From Methylobacterium sp. CB376 (lineage in GTDB: Bacteria > Pseudomonadota > Alphaproteobacteria > Rhizobiales > Beijerinckiaceae): a stretch of DNA of 64,000 bases. A program made the translations under genes and the position numbers. The notes beneath the pieces are model-generated. The model was not told the DNA's origin. It saw only the letters and a list, made by a program, of their open reading frames with translations, and made no database searches. Shown here in pieces: positions 52,216 through 62,475 of this stretch; within the stretch, counting starts at the first letter, position 1, and each line of letters begins with the position of its first letter. The stretch spans positions 1,488,001 through 1,552,000 of the forward strand of contig NZ_CP121648.1 of assembly GCF_029714205.1 (NCBI RefSeq). The letters are read 5' to 3'.

Positions 52216-53110
52216 CGATGAACTCCTCCATCGTGCGGCGTTGCGCTGCGTCAGGAAGGCGGCCGCGCGCGGCCCCGAGGTTGTCCTCGACGTAGCGGGC
52301 CTGCGCCATGCCCGGCACCGGGCAGGTCACCGCCTCGTGCGAGAGGACGTATTTGAGGAAGAACTGCGCCCAGGACGCGCAGTCGCACTCGGCCGCGAAG
52401 GCGGGCAGCTCACGGCCGCGCACCAGGGAGAAGAGCCGCTCGCGGCCGAAGGGCACGTTGACCATCACGGCGACGCCCCGGTCGCGCGCGAGCGGCAGGA
52501 TGCGCTCGGCGGCCTGGCGCGCGTCGATGGCGTAGTTGACCTGGATCACGTCGAGGCGCTCGCGCCGCATCAGGGCCTCCAGGTCGCCGTACTGGCGCTC
52601 GACCCAGGTCGTCGCGCCGAGGTAGCGGATGCGCCCGGCGTCCTTGAGCCGCCGCAGCTCCGCGAGCTGCGTGTCCGCGTCGATGAGGTTGTGCACCGCG
52701 ATCAGATCCATGGTCTCGGTGCGCATCCGCCGGAACGAGCGCGCGATCTGGGCGCGCCCCGCCTCGGTCCCCTCCGCCGCCACCTTGCTGCAGAGGAACA
52801 CCTTGTCGCGAAGCGTCTCCTCCGAGAGGATGACGCCCAGCACCTCCTCCGCCCGGCCGTAATCCGGCGCGGTGTCGATCACCCGCCCACCGAGATCGAC
52901 GAAGCGGCTCACGGCCTCGCGCAAGGGGGCCACGGCGTCGGGCAACGGTGCGACGTCGTAGCGGCGCGACGTGCCGATCCCGATCACCGGCACCGCTTCG
53001 CCCGTCGCGGGGATCGGCCGCCGCAGCAGCGGCGCGGCCTCGGCGCGGCCCACCGCCGGCGCGAGGCAGGCGGCCGCTCCGGCGAGCACGGCACGGCGGG
53101 TCGGCATCAT
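52205..53110 (-). CDS. aldo/keto reductase, Tat-exported
   Basis: A 301-residue TIM-barrel reductase behind a twin-arginine leader (MMPTRRAVLAGAAACLAPAV, cleavage near GRAEA). Catalytic tetrad: Asp and Tyr in VIDTAPDYGRAEEVLG, Lys in VFLCSKVAAEG, His in MDLIAVHNLID. The ATG at 53110 has AGAGGA 9 nt upstream, fitting better than the ATGs at 53119 or 53131. First gene of the three-gene operon. An exported AKR could act on periplasmic aldehydes; which one is unknown. Confidence 0.84.
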   Translation of the reverse strand: MMPTRRAVLAGAAACLAPAVGRAEAAPLLRRPIPATGEAVPVIGIGTSRRYDVAPLPDAVAPLREAVSRFVDLGGRVIDTAPDYGRAEEVLGVILSEETLRDKVFLCSKVAAEGTEAGRAQIARSFRRMRTETMDLIAVHNLIDADTQLAELRRLKDAGRIRYLGATTWVERQYGDLEALMRRERLDVIQVNYAIDARQAAERILPLARDRGVAVMVNVPFGRERLFSLVRGRELPAFAAECDCASWAQFFLKYVLSHEAVTCPVPGMAQARYVEDNLGAARGRLPDAAQRRTMEEFIDGL

Positions 53111-53600
53111 GCGGAGCATTCCTCTCGGCATGGTTGCATGGCGCCGAGCATCTAGAGCGGGAGCGCGCGGCGCCGACCCGGGCGGCCGAACACGCTTCGG
53201 TGAACCGACGGCCGACCGGCCGCGGCGGCTCGGCCGCGCGCTTTGGATCTCGGTGCAGCACGGCGGAGGCCGATGCCGCGATCTGTGCGAGGTGGCTTTC
53301 TGCCGGCGGGGCACGGGCGCGCCCTGCGGAGGGCTGGGGCGCGGGGCGTTCAGGTCCGGGCCGCTGCGATCAGCGGCCAGGCCCCGAGGGTGTGGAACGT
53401 CCGCTTCCTTGAGAGGTGGTCAGCGAGCCGCGTCGCCGCGCAGCGGCTTGGTTCGACGGTGGCTATTCCGACGGCGTGCCAGGAGGGCGCGGTCCAGGGC
53501 GCTGGCAGGCGGGAGCGTCGGCACCGTGCCGTTGATTCAGGTGACAATTCGGGTCAGCGCACCGAAAAACACCCTCGTTCAAAGCCTTGCGCTTGAGGCT
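53111..53600. other. no recognised gene
   Basis: 490 bp between the aldo/keto reductase promoter side and the tRNA. All open frames are GC-rich shadows. Nothing further seen. Confidence 0.45.
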
Positions 53601-53692
53601 TGGCGGAGACGGAGGGATTCGAACCCTCGAAGCCCCTTTCGGGGCTTGCTCATTTAGCAAACGAGTGCCTTCAGCCGCTCGGCCACGTCTCC
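53601..53692 (-). tRNA. tRNA-Ser, anticodon GCU (CCA encoded)
   Basis: Reverse strand folds as a class II tRNA: acceptor GGAGACG/CGTCTCC, T-arm GGTTCGAATCC, a long variable arm with GCCCCGAAAGGGGC and the anticodon loop TTGCTAA reading AGC/AGU serine codons. The 3' end has G-CCA encoded in the DNA. Typical length 92 nt. Confidence 0.96.
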
Positions 53693-53864
53693 CTGCCGGA
53701 TCGCTCTAGGAAATCGGCGGGATCCGGTCAACCCGGATTCGCCGGCCGGCGGGACGGATCTGAGGAGCCGAGCGCCCCGGAACCGCCGGCCCGCCGCGTC
53801 AGGCCATCCTTAACGAAACCTGTCTAAACCCCGGCGGGTCGATAGGGGATCGGGAGGGATGCCG

Positions 53865-54206
53865 GTGAGCGCCTGGGTGCCGAAGGAACTCGCCGCACGG
53901 TTGAGCGAACTGCCGCGTCGCCCCTGCGCCCTCAGCGAGGCGGGGCACGAACCCCATCGTCCGGTCTTCGCCGAGATCCTCGACCGGACCGGCCACGGGA
54001 CCGGTCACTTCGTGCGCCTGCCGCAGAGCATGGTCGAGATGATCGCCCGCGAGGCCCGCACCGCGCCGGACGCCAAGGCGCCGCCCCGGGCGGAGGGCCC
54101 ACCCGAGGCTCACGGGCCTTCGGAGGGCGTCGGGGCCGGGGAGCCGGCCGCGGCGAAGCCGGCCGGGGCCAAGCAGAAGAAGCGCCGCGTGCGCGGCGGC
54201 GCGTGA
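53865..54206 (+). CDS. hypothetical protein with Ala/Pro/Lys-rich tail (113 aa)
   Basis: A 113-residue protein. The N-terminal half looks globular (SAWVPKELAARLSELPRRPC, FAEILDRTGHGTGHFVRLPQ, SMVEMIAREA); the C-terminal half is low-complexity ending in a basic patch KQKKRRVRGG. GTG 53865 is chosen over the ATG six bases upstream because a GGGAGGG site sits 6 nt before it but touches the ATG. I do not recognise a family. Converges with secB. Confidence 0.5.
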   Translation: MSAWVPKELAARLSELPRRPCALSEAGHEPHRPVFAEILDRTGHGTGHFVRLPQSMVEMIAREARTAPDAKAPPRAEGPPEAHGPSEGVGAGEPAAAKPAGAKQKKRRVRGGA

Positions 54207-54361
54207 CCTCGCGCACCGACGCGGCGCGGCCGCGATCCGCGGCGGCGTTCCAAGATCCGCCGCGGCGCGTCGGCGCCCGACGCGGTCCCGGCGGGCGAGG
54301 AGACCCGCCCCTGCGCCGGGCTTCCCCGGGCGCGCCCCGGTCCGCCGTCCCGCCAGTCCGG

Positions 54362-54868
54362 TCAGACCAGCGGCTGGCCGGCCTGCGCCTGCGCCTCGGC
54401 GGCCTTCTGGCGGTAGAGGCCCACGAAGTCGATCGGGTCGATGTAGAGCGGCGGGAAGCCGCCGTTGCGCACCGCATCGGCGATGATCTGCCGCGCGAAG
54501 GGGAACAGCAGGCGCGGGCACTCGATCATCACGGCCGGATGGATCTGGTCCTGCGGAATGTTGCGCAGGCGGAAGATCCCCGCATAGGTGAGTTCGAAGG
54601 CGAACAGAACGTCCGTGCCGATCTTGGCGTCGCCCTCGAGATGCAGGTCCACCTCGAAATCCGCCTCCGCGAGCTGGCGGGCGTTGACGTTCACCTGAAT
54701 GTTGATCTGCGGCCCCTGGCCGGCCGGCGGCTGCAGCGAGCGCGGCGCGTTCGGGTTCTCGAAGGAGAGATCCTTGGCATATTGCGCGAGCGCGTTCAGG
54801 GCAGGCGTGAGGTCGTCGGGCTGCGCCGCGGCGCCACCGTTGCCGTTCGGGAACGGAGAATCGGCCAT
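54362..54868 (-). CDS. secB: protein-export chaperone SecB
   Basis: A 168-residue SecB. Core motifs: [20 protein letters not shown] and the strand [20 protein letters not shown], the helix-strand [15 protein letters not shown] and the C-terminal [33 protein letters not shown]. It binds unfolded preproteins and delivers them to SecA. Start ATG 54868. Divergent from the Tim44-like gene, the usual alphaproteobacterial order. Confidence 0.96.
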   Translation of the reverse strand: MADSPFPNGNGGAAAQPDDLTPALNALAQYAKDLSFENPNAPRSLQPPAGQGPQINIQVNVNARQLAEADFEVDLHLEGDAKIGTDVLFAFELTYAGIFRLRNIPQDQIHPAVMIECPRLLFPFARQIIADAVRNGGFPPLYIDPIDFVGLYRQKAAEAQAQAGQPLV

Positions 54869-55231
54869 GGTGGATGTTTCCTTCGAGAATCGTGTGGGCG
54901 GAACCGGACTGGGGCCGCGCTGGCGCGAAAAGCCGCGCGCGCTCCGGCCGCGAAGCCGCTATCATGCCCGCCTTGCTCGAACAAGCGCGGGGGGCGCGTC
55001 ATCCCGGCAGCCTGTCTTCCCCTGCGTCACGCGGGCGGTCCCGCGCGAGAGCCCCCCGCCCGCGCCTGGAAGCCGCGGGCCGCCCCTCCCATATGGAGGA
55101 GGGGTCTGGTGCGGGATGCCGCGCCGGCCTCGGCCCGGCGTGCGGCTTGCCTTCGACGGGGGCCGATGCCAAAGCCGCCAGGCAGGCCCTGAGGCCCGGG
55201 CGGAGCGCGAGCCGCCGCCACGATCGGATCG
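54869..55231. other. divergent promoter region of secB and the Tim44-like gene
   Basis: 363 bp without a convincing gene. A CCCCTCC / GGAGGGG inverted repeat lies at 55083-55104. Confidence 0.45.
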
Positions 55232-55948
55232 ATGATGCAGGACTCCCTCGACCTTACGACCCTCATCTTCCTCGGGCTTGCGGTCTTCGTGATCTGGAAG
55301 CTGCGCGCGGTCCTCGGCCAGAAGACCGGCCACGAGCGGCCGCCGTTCAACCCCCTGGTGCGCCGGCGGGAGGAGCCGCCGCCCGCCGCCCGCGAGGACA
55401 ACGTGGTGCGGCTGCCGGCCGGCGGGGACCGGACCGCGGCCGCCCCCGTCGCCACCGTGCCGCGCAACTGGAAGGGGGTGGTCGAGCCGAACTCGGCCGC
55501 GGCGCGGGGCCTCGACCTCGTGCTGCAGCAGGAGCCCGGCTTCGACCCCCGCGCCTTCACAGACGGGGCGAAGATCGCCTACGAGACCATCGTGATGGCC
55601 TTCGCCAAGGGCGACCGGCGCACGCTCAAGAGCCTGCTCTCGCGGGAGGTGGCCGAGGGCTTCGAGCGGGCGATCCAGGCCCGCGAGCGCGCCGGCCAGA
55701 GCGTCGAGACGACCTTCGTGTCGATCGACCGGGCCGAGATCGTCGGCGTCGACCTGCGCAACCGCGTCGCCCAGATCACCGTGCGCTACCTCTCGAAGCT
55801 GATCACCGCCACCCGCAACGCGCAGGGGGCGGTGGTCGACGGCAGCCCGGACACGGTCGTGGACGTGACCGACGTCTGGACCTTCGCCCGGACGCTGGGC
55901 AGCCGCGACCCCAACTGGCAGCTCGTCGCCACCGAAGCCGGGCAGTGA
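55232..55948 (+). CDS. Tim44-like domain protein (TimA-type)
   Basis: A 238-residue protein with one N-terminal membrane helix (LTTLIFLGLAVFVIWKL) and a C-terminal Tim44/MRP-L45 domain (GFDPRAFTDGAKIAYETIVM; FAKGDRRTLKSLLSREVAEG; a final VTDVWTFARTLGSRDPNWQL). In alphaproteobacteria such proteins sit at the inner membrane and are thought to assist membrane protein assembly. Precedes mltA by 22 bp; the order secB, Tim44-like, mltA, smr is common in Rhizobiales. Confidence 0.88.
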   Translation: MMQDSLDLTTLIFLGLAVFVIWKLRAVLGQKTGHERPPFNPLVRRREEPPPAAREDNVVRLPAGGDRTAAAPVATVPRNWKGVVEPNSAAARGLDLVLQQEPGFDPRAFTDGAKIAYETIVMAFAKGDRRTLKSLLSREVAEGFERAIQARERAGQSVETTFVSIDRAEIVGVDLRNRVAQITVRYLSKLITATRNAQGAVVDGSPDTVVDVTDVWTFARTLGSRDPNWQLVATEAGQ

Positions 55949-55970
55949 GGGCGGGGCGGGGCCTCTCGGC

Positions 55971-57184
55971 ATGCCACCGCGACCGGCCCTGCCCGCCCTC
56001 CTCCCGGGCCTCGTCCTGGCGGCGTGTCTCGCCGCGCCCGGGGCGCGGGGGCAGGCTCTGCGCGTCGGCGAGGCCGTGCTCGAACCGGTGGCGCTCGCGA
56101 GCCTGCCGGGCTTCGGCGCCGACGATCTCGGGCAGGCGCTCGCCGCCTTCCGCGCCTCCTGCGCGCAGGAGAGCCGCGCCGTCCCGGCCGAGGGCGGGCC
56201 GGGGAGCCCGAGCCAGGACCTCGCGGCTTCCTGCGCGGCCGCGCCGCGGAGGCCGCCGCGGCGCGGGCCTTCTTCGAGAGCCGCTTCACCGCCTACCGCG
56301 TCACCCGGCCGGGCCGCGAGGATCCGGCCGAGCGGCGGGCGGGCTTCCTCACCGCCTATTTCGAGCCGGAATTGCCGGGCTCCCCGGTCCCGACCGCCGA
56401 GTTCCCCGTCCCGGCCCTCGCCCGGCCGGACGACCTCGTCTCCTTCGCGCCCGGCGAGACGGCGCCCGGCCTCGACCCGGCGCTGCGGGCCGCCCGGCGC
56501 CTCGACGGCGGCTACGGGCCCTATCCCGACCGGGCCGCGATCGCCGACGGGGCGCTCGGCGACCGGGCCCGCCCGCTCCTCTACCTGCGCGACGAAGTCG
56601 ACCTCCTGCTGCTCCAGGTCCAGGGCTCGGGCCGGGTGCGCCTGCCGGACGGGCGCGCTCTGCGCCTCGCCTATGACGGGCGCAACGGCCAGCCCTACAC
56701 CTCGGTCGCCCGGCTCCTCGTCGCGGAGGGGCACCTGCCCCTCGAAGGGCTGACCCTGGAGCGCTGGACCGGCTGGATGCGCGCGCATCCGGAGACGGCC
56801 CGGCGCCTGATCCGCCGCAACGCCGCCTACGTGTTCTTCCGCCTGGAGGAGGTGCCCCCGGACGCGCCGGGCCCCCGCGGCGGGGGCGGGGTGCCGCTCA
56901 CGCCCGGGCGCAGCCTCGCCGTCGACGCCGCGCTCTGGCGCTACGGCCTGCCCTTCTGGCTCGAGGGGAGCCTGCCGCGGCCCGAGGGCGGGCGCGAGCC
57001 CCTCGGCCGGATGGTGATCGCCCAGGATACCGGCACCGCCATCGTCGGCCCCGCCCGCGGCGACCTCTATCTCGGCACCGGCGCGGAGGCGGGCCGCGCG
57101 GCGGGCCTGGTGCGGGAGGCGGTCGGCTTCGTCGTGCTGCTGCCGCGGCCCCCGGGCGGGGCGATGCCGGAGCCGGTCCGGTGA
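55971..57184 (+). CDS. mltA: membrane-bound lytic murein transglycosylase A, apparent -1 frameshift
   Basis: The N-terminal frame (from ATG 55971) has a lipoprotein-type leader LLPGLVLAACL and continues to about SQDLAASCAA near 56245. The rest of the protein reads in the -1 frame (AAEAAAARAFFESRFTAYRV up to 57184): the MltA domain with RRAGFLTAYFEPELPGS and the terminal 3D domain (MVIAQDTGTAIVGPARGDLY). About 404 residues when joined, normal for MltA. MltA cleaves peptidoglycan to anhydro-muropeptides at the outer membrane. Whether the shift is real cannot be told from this sequence. Confidence 0.82.
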
Positions 57185-57736
57185 CCGGCCCGCGACGCCC
57201 GCGCGAGCGGCGCCTCACCGCGGACGAGCGCCGGCTCTGGGCGGAGATCGCCCGGCAGGTCACGCCGCTCCAGGGCCGCGCGCTGCCGCCCGAGCCGCCG
57301 CCCCTCGCCGCGGCGCCCTCCCCTCCCCGCCCGCCGCCCCGGAGCCGCCGCCCCCGCGCCGCCGCGGCCCAGGCCCGCCCTGCCGCCCCTCGCGCCGATC
57401 GAGCGGCGGGTGCGAACCGCCCTGCGGCGCGGCGCGCGGCCGGTCGACGCGGTGATCGACCTGCACGGGCTGCGTCAGGGCGAGGCGCACGCGGCACTCG
57501 TCGCCTTCCTGCACCGCTGCCGCGGGGCGGGGCACAGCCTCGTCCTCGTGGTGACCGGCAAGGGAGCCCTCGGCGACGATCCCTTCGCGGAGCGCGGTGT
57601 CCTGCGGCGCAGCGTGCCCCATTGGCTGCGCCTGCCGGACCTGCGCGGCCTCGTCCTCGGCTTCGAGGAGGCGGCCCACCACCACGGCGGCAGCGGCGCG
57701 CTCTACGTGCGCCTGCGCCGCCGCGGCGCGCCCTGA
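57181..57736 (+). CDS. Smr-domain protein, apparent +1 frameshift
   Basis: Starts GTG 57181 overlapping the mltA stop. The N-terminus (RRLTADERRLWAEIARQVTP) is normal; then the proline-rich linker shifts to the +1 frame somewhere in 57295-57375, and the Smr domain follows: PPLAPIERRVRTALRRGARP, VDAVIDLHGLRQGEAHAALV, VVTGKGALGDD, and the late HHGGSGALYVRLRR. The shift lies in a C-rich tract. About 185 residues when joined. Smr domains bind branched DNA or RNA; the small single-domain type follows mltA in many Rhizobiales. Confidence 0.78.
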
Positions 57737-57852
57737 GGCCGAATCCCCAGCCGAAGCGAGGCGAAACCGACCGATGTGAATGCGCCCGACGCGCCCCGCG
57801 CGCGTGATGGCGCCGCCAAGCCGGCCCCGCCGCCCTTTTCCCGGACAGGGTC

Positions 57853-57881
57853 TTGAGTCCAGCACCAGAAACCGCTACATA
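57853..57881 (+). promoter_or_regulatory. candidate rho promoter
   Basis: TTGAGT at 57853-57858, 17 bp, TACATA at 57876-57881, by eye. It is 190 bp before the rho start codon, leaving a long leader. Confidence 0.5.
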
Positions 57882-57903
57882 AAGGCACTCCCTCCTAAAA
57901 GTC

Positions 57904-57946
57904 AGGTCACGTCGCTCGCGAGCCACAGGCTCACCCATCGTGACCT
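57904..57946 (+). promoter_or_regulatory. leader hairpin upstream of rho
   Basis: An 8-bp stem AGGTCACG / CGTGACCT encloses a small AGCC-ACA-GGCT hairpin. It would lie in the long rho leader, where autoregulation by Rho-dependent attenuation is known in other bacteria. Confidence 0.4.
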
Positions 57947-58072
57947 TCCGGGACAACGGGCAAAGCTCCGCGGCCGGTCTTCCGGTCCAGGCACAAGCCC
58001 CGCTCGGGCCGCTCCGGCCGAGACGATCCTGAGATGACACCTCCCCGCACTGCTCTCACACCCCGATAGCCG

Positions 58073-59383
58073 ATGATTGAAGACACCATCGCCCCCGTCG
58101 AGACCTTCACGCCCCCCATGCGGGAGGTGAAGCTCCAGGACCTGAAGTCGAAGACGCCGACCGAGCTGATCGCCTTCGCCGAAGAGGTCGAGGTCGAGAA
58201 CGCCTCGACCATGCGCAAGCAGGAACTGATGTTCGCGATCCTGAAGCAGCTCGCTGCCAAGGACGTCGAGATCATCGGGGCCGGAACCGTCGAGGTGCTG
58301 CAGGACGGCTTCGGCTTCCTGCGCTCCTCGGATTCCAACTACCTGCCGGGGCCGGACGACATCTACGTGTCGCCGACCCAGATCCGCCGCTTCGGCCTGC
58401 GCACCGGCGACACCGTCGAGGGGCCGATCCGGGGTCCCAAGGACGGCGAGCGCTACTTCGCGCTCCTGAAGGTGAACACCATCAATTTCGAGAACCCGGA
58501 CAAGATCAAGCACAAGGTCCATTTCGACAACCTGACGCCGCTGTTCCCGACCCAGCGCTTCAAGCTCGAGCTCAGCGAGCCCACCCGCAAGGACTTCTCG
58601 CCGCGGGTGATCGACATCGTCTCGCCGATCGGCAAGGGCCAGCGCGCGCTGATCGTGGCGCCGCCGCGCACCGGCAAGACGGTGCTGATGCAGAACATCG
58701 CCCAGTCGATCACCATCAACCACCCGGAATGCTACCTGATCGTGCTGCTCATCGACGAGCGGCCCGAGGAGGTCACCGACATGCAGCGCTCGGTGAAGGG
58801 CGAGGTGATCGCCTCCACCTTCGACGAGCCGGCGACCCGCCACGTGCAGGTGGCCGAGATGGTGATCGAGAAGGCCAAGCGCCTCGTCGAGCACGGCCGC
58901 GACGTGGTGATCCTGCTCGACTCGATCACCCGCCTGGGGCGGGCCTACAACACGGTGGTGCCGTCCTCCGGCAAGGTGCTCACCGGCGGCGTCGACGCCA
59001 ACGCCCTGCAGCGGCCCAAGCGCTTCTTCGGCGCGGCCCGCAACATCGAGGAGGGCGGGTCCCTCAGCATCATCGCGACCGCGCTGATCGACACCGGCTC
59101 GCGCATGGACGAGGTGATCTTCGAGGAGTTCAAGGGCACCGGCAATTCCGAGATCATCCTCGACCGCAAGGTCGCGGACAAGCGCACCTTCCCGGCCATC
59201 GACATCACCCGCTCGGGCACCCGCAAGGAGGAGCTGCTGGTGCCGCCCGACACCCTCAAGAAGACCTACGTGCTCCGCCGCATCCTCAACCCGATGGGCG
59301 TGACCGACGCGATCGAGTTCCTGCTCGACAAGCTGCGGCAGACGAAGAGCAACCAGGACTTCTTCGACTCGATGAACACCTGA
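58073..59383 (+). CDS. rho: transcription termination factor Rho
   Basis: A 436-residue Rho hexamer subunit of normal length. N-terminal Rho_N and S1-like RNA-binding region ([40 protein letters not shown]), then the RecA-type ATPase with Walker A APPRTGKT (residues 197-203) and Walker B VVILLD (278-283), [12 protein letters not shown] and the secondary-channel loop. Start ATG 58073. Not in an operon; downstream comes a convergent sensory gene. It ends genes lacking intrinsic terminators, which would matter given the scarcity of T-tract hairpins in this window. Confidence 0.97.
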   Translation: MIEDTIAPVETFTPPMREVKLQDLKSKTPTELIAFAEEVEVENASTMRKQELMFAILKQLAAKDVEIIGAGTVEVLQDGFGFLRSSDSNYLPGPDDIYVSPTQIRRFGLRTGDTVEGPIRGPKDGERYFALLKVNTINFENPDKIKHKVHFDNLTPLFPTQRFKLELSEPTRKDFSPRVIDIVSPIGKGQRALIVAPPRTGKTVLMQNIAQSITINHPECYLIVLLIDERPEEVTDMQRSVKGEVIASTFDEPATRHVQVAEMVIEKAKRLVEHGRDVVILLDSITRLGRAYNTVVPSSGKVLTGGVDANALQRPKRFFGAARNIEEGGSLSIIATALIDTGSRMDEVIFEEFKGTGNSEIILDRKVADKRTFPAIDITRSGTRKEELLVPPDTLKKTYVLRRILNPMGVTDAIEFLLDKLRQTKSNQDFFDSMNT

Positions 59384-59450
59384 TCGGGGCCGCCCCGGCC
59401 TCCGGTCGGGGAGCGGAGGCGAGCCGTCGGGCCGCCCGCGAGGCGGGCCG

Positions 59451-62433
59451 TCAGGCGGCCCGCGGCACGAAGATCGCGCCGGCTTGCTCCAGCATCGCCC
59501 CGACCTCGGCGGCGGGGCGGGGCCGGCTGATCAGGAATCCCTGCACCTCGGTGCAGCCCTCCGCCCGCAGCTTCTCGAGCTGGCGGTGCGTCTCCACGCC
59601 CTCGGCCGCCGTGGTCATTCCCGAGGGCGTGGCTGAGGCCCGTCACCGCCCGCACGATCGCGGCGGAATCCGCCTTGGTCTCCAGGTCCTGCACGAAGAA
59701 GCGGTCGATCTTGATCTTGTCGAACGGGAACCTGCGCAGGTAGCTCAGGCTCGAATAGCCGGTCCCGAAATCGTCCATCGAGATGCGCAGGCCGCTCTCG
59801 CGCAGGGCGTGCAGCGTCGCCAGGGTCTCGTCGGTGTCCTGGAGCAGGACCGTCTCGGTGATCTCCAGTTCCAGCCGCCCGGGCGGCAGGCCCGACGCCT
59901 CCAGCGCGGCGGCGGCGTCCCGCACGACGGCCCGCTCCCGGAACTGCAGGGCCGAGAGGTTCACCGCGACCTTGACGTCCGTCGGCCAGCCGGCGGCGTC
60001 CCGGCAGGCCGTCTCCAGCACCCACGCCCCGACCTCGCGGATGAGGCCGAGTTCCTCCAGGAGCGGCACGAACCCGTCGGGCGGCACGGGGCCGCGGTGC
60101 GGGTGCGTCCAGCGCAGCAGCGCCTCGAAGCCGCTCACCCGGTTCGTCCGCAGGTTCAGGAGCGGCTGGTAGTGGAGGTGGAACGCCCGCTCCCGCACGG
60201 CCTGGCGCAGGTCGATCTCCAGCGCGCGCCGCTCCTCCATCTGCGCGCCCATCGCGGGCTCGAAGAACCGGTAGGCGCCGCGCCCGTCGCCCTTGGCCCG
60301 GTACAGGGCCATGTCCGCGCACTTCATCAGCCGGTCGGGGGCGGTGCCGTCGGCCGGGGCCAGGGCGATGCCCACGCTGGTGTCGACCACCACGTGGTGG
60401 CCCATGAGCGCGTAGGGCCTGCCGACCTCGGCGATCAGCCGGCCGGCGAGGTCGCTCGCGCCTGCCGGCTGGTCCGGCCCCACCTGCACGATGGCGAATT
60501 CGTCGCCGCCGAGCCGCGCGACGAGGTCCTGGGGCCGGAGGCAGGACTGGATGCGCCCGGCCACGGCCTGCAGGAGCGCGTCGCCGACCGGGTGGCCGAG
60601 CGTGTCGTTGACGGCCTTGAAGTGGTCGAGGTCGAGGTAGAGCACCGCGATCGCGGCCTGCGCGCCGCGGCCGTCGAGGGCGGCGACCAGGGCGGCGGTG
60701 AAGCGGGCCCGGTTGGGAAGGCCGGTCAGCACGTCGTGGTAGGCCAGGAAGGCGATCCGCTCCTCGGCCCTGCGCCGTTCCGTGATGTCCTCGTGGGTCA
60801 CCACGCAGCCGCCGTCCGGCAGGGGCTGGAGGCTGACCGCGATGGCGCGCCCGTCCGCGAGCTCGTCGATGCGGACGTGGGCCTGCCCGGTGCGGTGGGC
60901 GGCGAGCCATTCCGCCGCGTCCAGCTGGCCCGCCTTGAGCTGGCACCCGCGCGCGATCCGCGCCTTCAGGAGCGCCGTCAGGCTGGTTCCGGGCCGCACC
61001 TCGTCGGGGGCGTGGCCGTACATCGCGCGGTAGCGCTCGTTGGCGATGATGAGCCGCCCGCCGGCATCGAACATGCACAGGCCCTGCGACATGTTCGCGA
61101 CCGCCGCGTCCAGGCGTTCGAACTGCAGCCGGATCTCGGCCTCCGAGGCCGCGAGCAGCTGCTGGCGGGCCTGCCGCACCTCGCGCAGCATCGTGTCGAA
61201 GGAGCGGGCGAGGATGCCGAACTCGTCCGCGCGGGCACCCAGGGCCGGGTCCACAGCGACGTCCATGCTCTCGGGCCGGACGTCGAGCACGCCCTGCGTC
61301 AGCCGCGCCAGCGGCCCGGTCACGGCAGCGGCGAGGCGAAGCGCCAGGACCGTGCTGGCCAGGATGGCGAACCCGGTGAGGGCCAGGATGATCAGCTTCG
61401 CCCGGTGCACGCTCGCGCCCGCCTCGGTGCGGGCGGCCTCGTTGCGGCTCCTCACCGCCCGGTCGATCCGGGCGATCAGGCCGTAGAAGTCCCGCTCCAG
61501 CGCTTCCAGCCGGCCGCGCCCCTCGGCGAGCCCGGCATCGAGCGCCAGCCTCCAGCCGTGGGAGGCGAGCGCCCCGTCCTCGCGCAGCAGGGACGCCTCG
61601 AGGGCGACGAAGGTCTGGCTCAGGGCGGCGAGGTCGGCCTCCTCCTGGCCGAGGACGCGGATCCGTCCCGCGATCTGCCGGAGGCTCACGCCGGCGCCGC
61701 GCAGCCCGGACTCGATCCGGCGCCGCTCGGCGGCCAGCCGCTCGGGATCGGTCTGGGCCAGCGCGGTCGCGGCGGCGTTGCGGATCTCGCTGCTGAGGCG
61801 GACCAGCCGGTAGACCGTCTGAAGCGTCGGGAAGGTGCCGGTCATCGTGGCCGTGAAGCGCTCGCCCAGGCTCTCGACCGTCGCCCGTCCCGTCTGGGCC
61901 TCGACCTTGGCCTCGTCCTCGCTGCGGGCCATCGCGATCTCGGCCAGGGCGGCCATGCGCACGAGCTTGGCGTCGATCTGCTGCTGCAGCGCGAGGGCCT
62001 CCCGCGCCCGCGCCTCGGTCGCCGCCAGGGTCTCCTCGCGGCGGCGGTGCGCGGCGATCAGGTCGAGCGACAGGCGCGTGAAATCCTGCGCGTTGCGGGT
62101 TCCGCGCGCGATCAGCTCCGGTTCCAGCCACTCGCGCCCGAGCGAACCGATGCGCCCGAGGCGCCGCCCCGCATCCTCGCCCATGGCGCGCAGGGTCGGG
62201 CCGCCGTCCGGCTCGCGCCGGCCGTGGCCGATCTCCGCCAGGAACGCGCCGCTCATGCGCTGCACCTCCTCGACCAGGGCGGTGCTCTCGGCGAGGAGCG
62301 GGGTGGCCACCTCCGAGAAGCGCGACACGCTGGCATCGACCCGGCCGAGGAAGAGCAGCCCCACCGCCCCGCAGCCGCCGCAGAGGGCCGCCATGGCGAG
62401 CAGGCTGACGAGAAGCTTGGTCCTGACGTTCAT
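59451..62433 (-). CDS. membrane-sensor GGDEF/EAL protein, apparent +1 frameshift near the end
   Basis: About 993 residues. Two membrane helices (residues about 5-30 and 360-385) flank a periplasmic helical sensor; a HAMP and PAS (about 425-545) follow. GGDEF motif LGGDEFAIVQ near residue 642 is intact and the EAL domain begins at VSGFEALLRW near 768. In the last quarter, after LSHALG near 59619, the frame has one extra A, shifting MTTAAEGVETHRQLEKLRAE and the end (ISRPRPAAEVGAMLEQAGA) to the next frame, stop at 59451. Both synthesis and breakdown of c-di-GMP are possible. Behind the NHL gene by 42 bp. Confidence 0.83.
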
Positions 62434-62475
62434 CTGCCGCCCCGGCGGTCCATCACAGCCTCTCGGGAAGGGACC

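Noticed and set aside
57410..57736. A separate small Smr gene starting at the internal GTG
   Set aside because: The upstream GTG 57181 overlaps mltA and gives a normal N-terminus, so one frameshifted gene is simpler. The short product remains possible.
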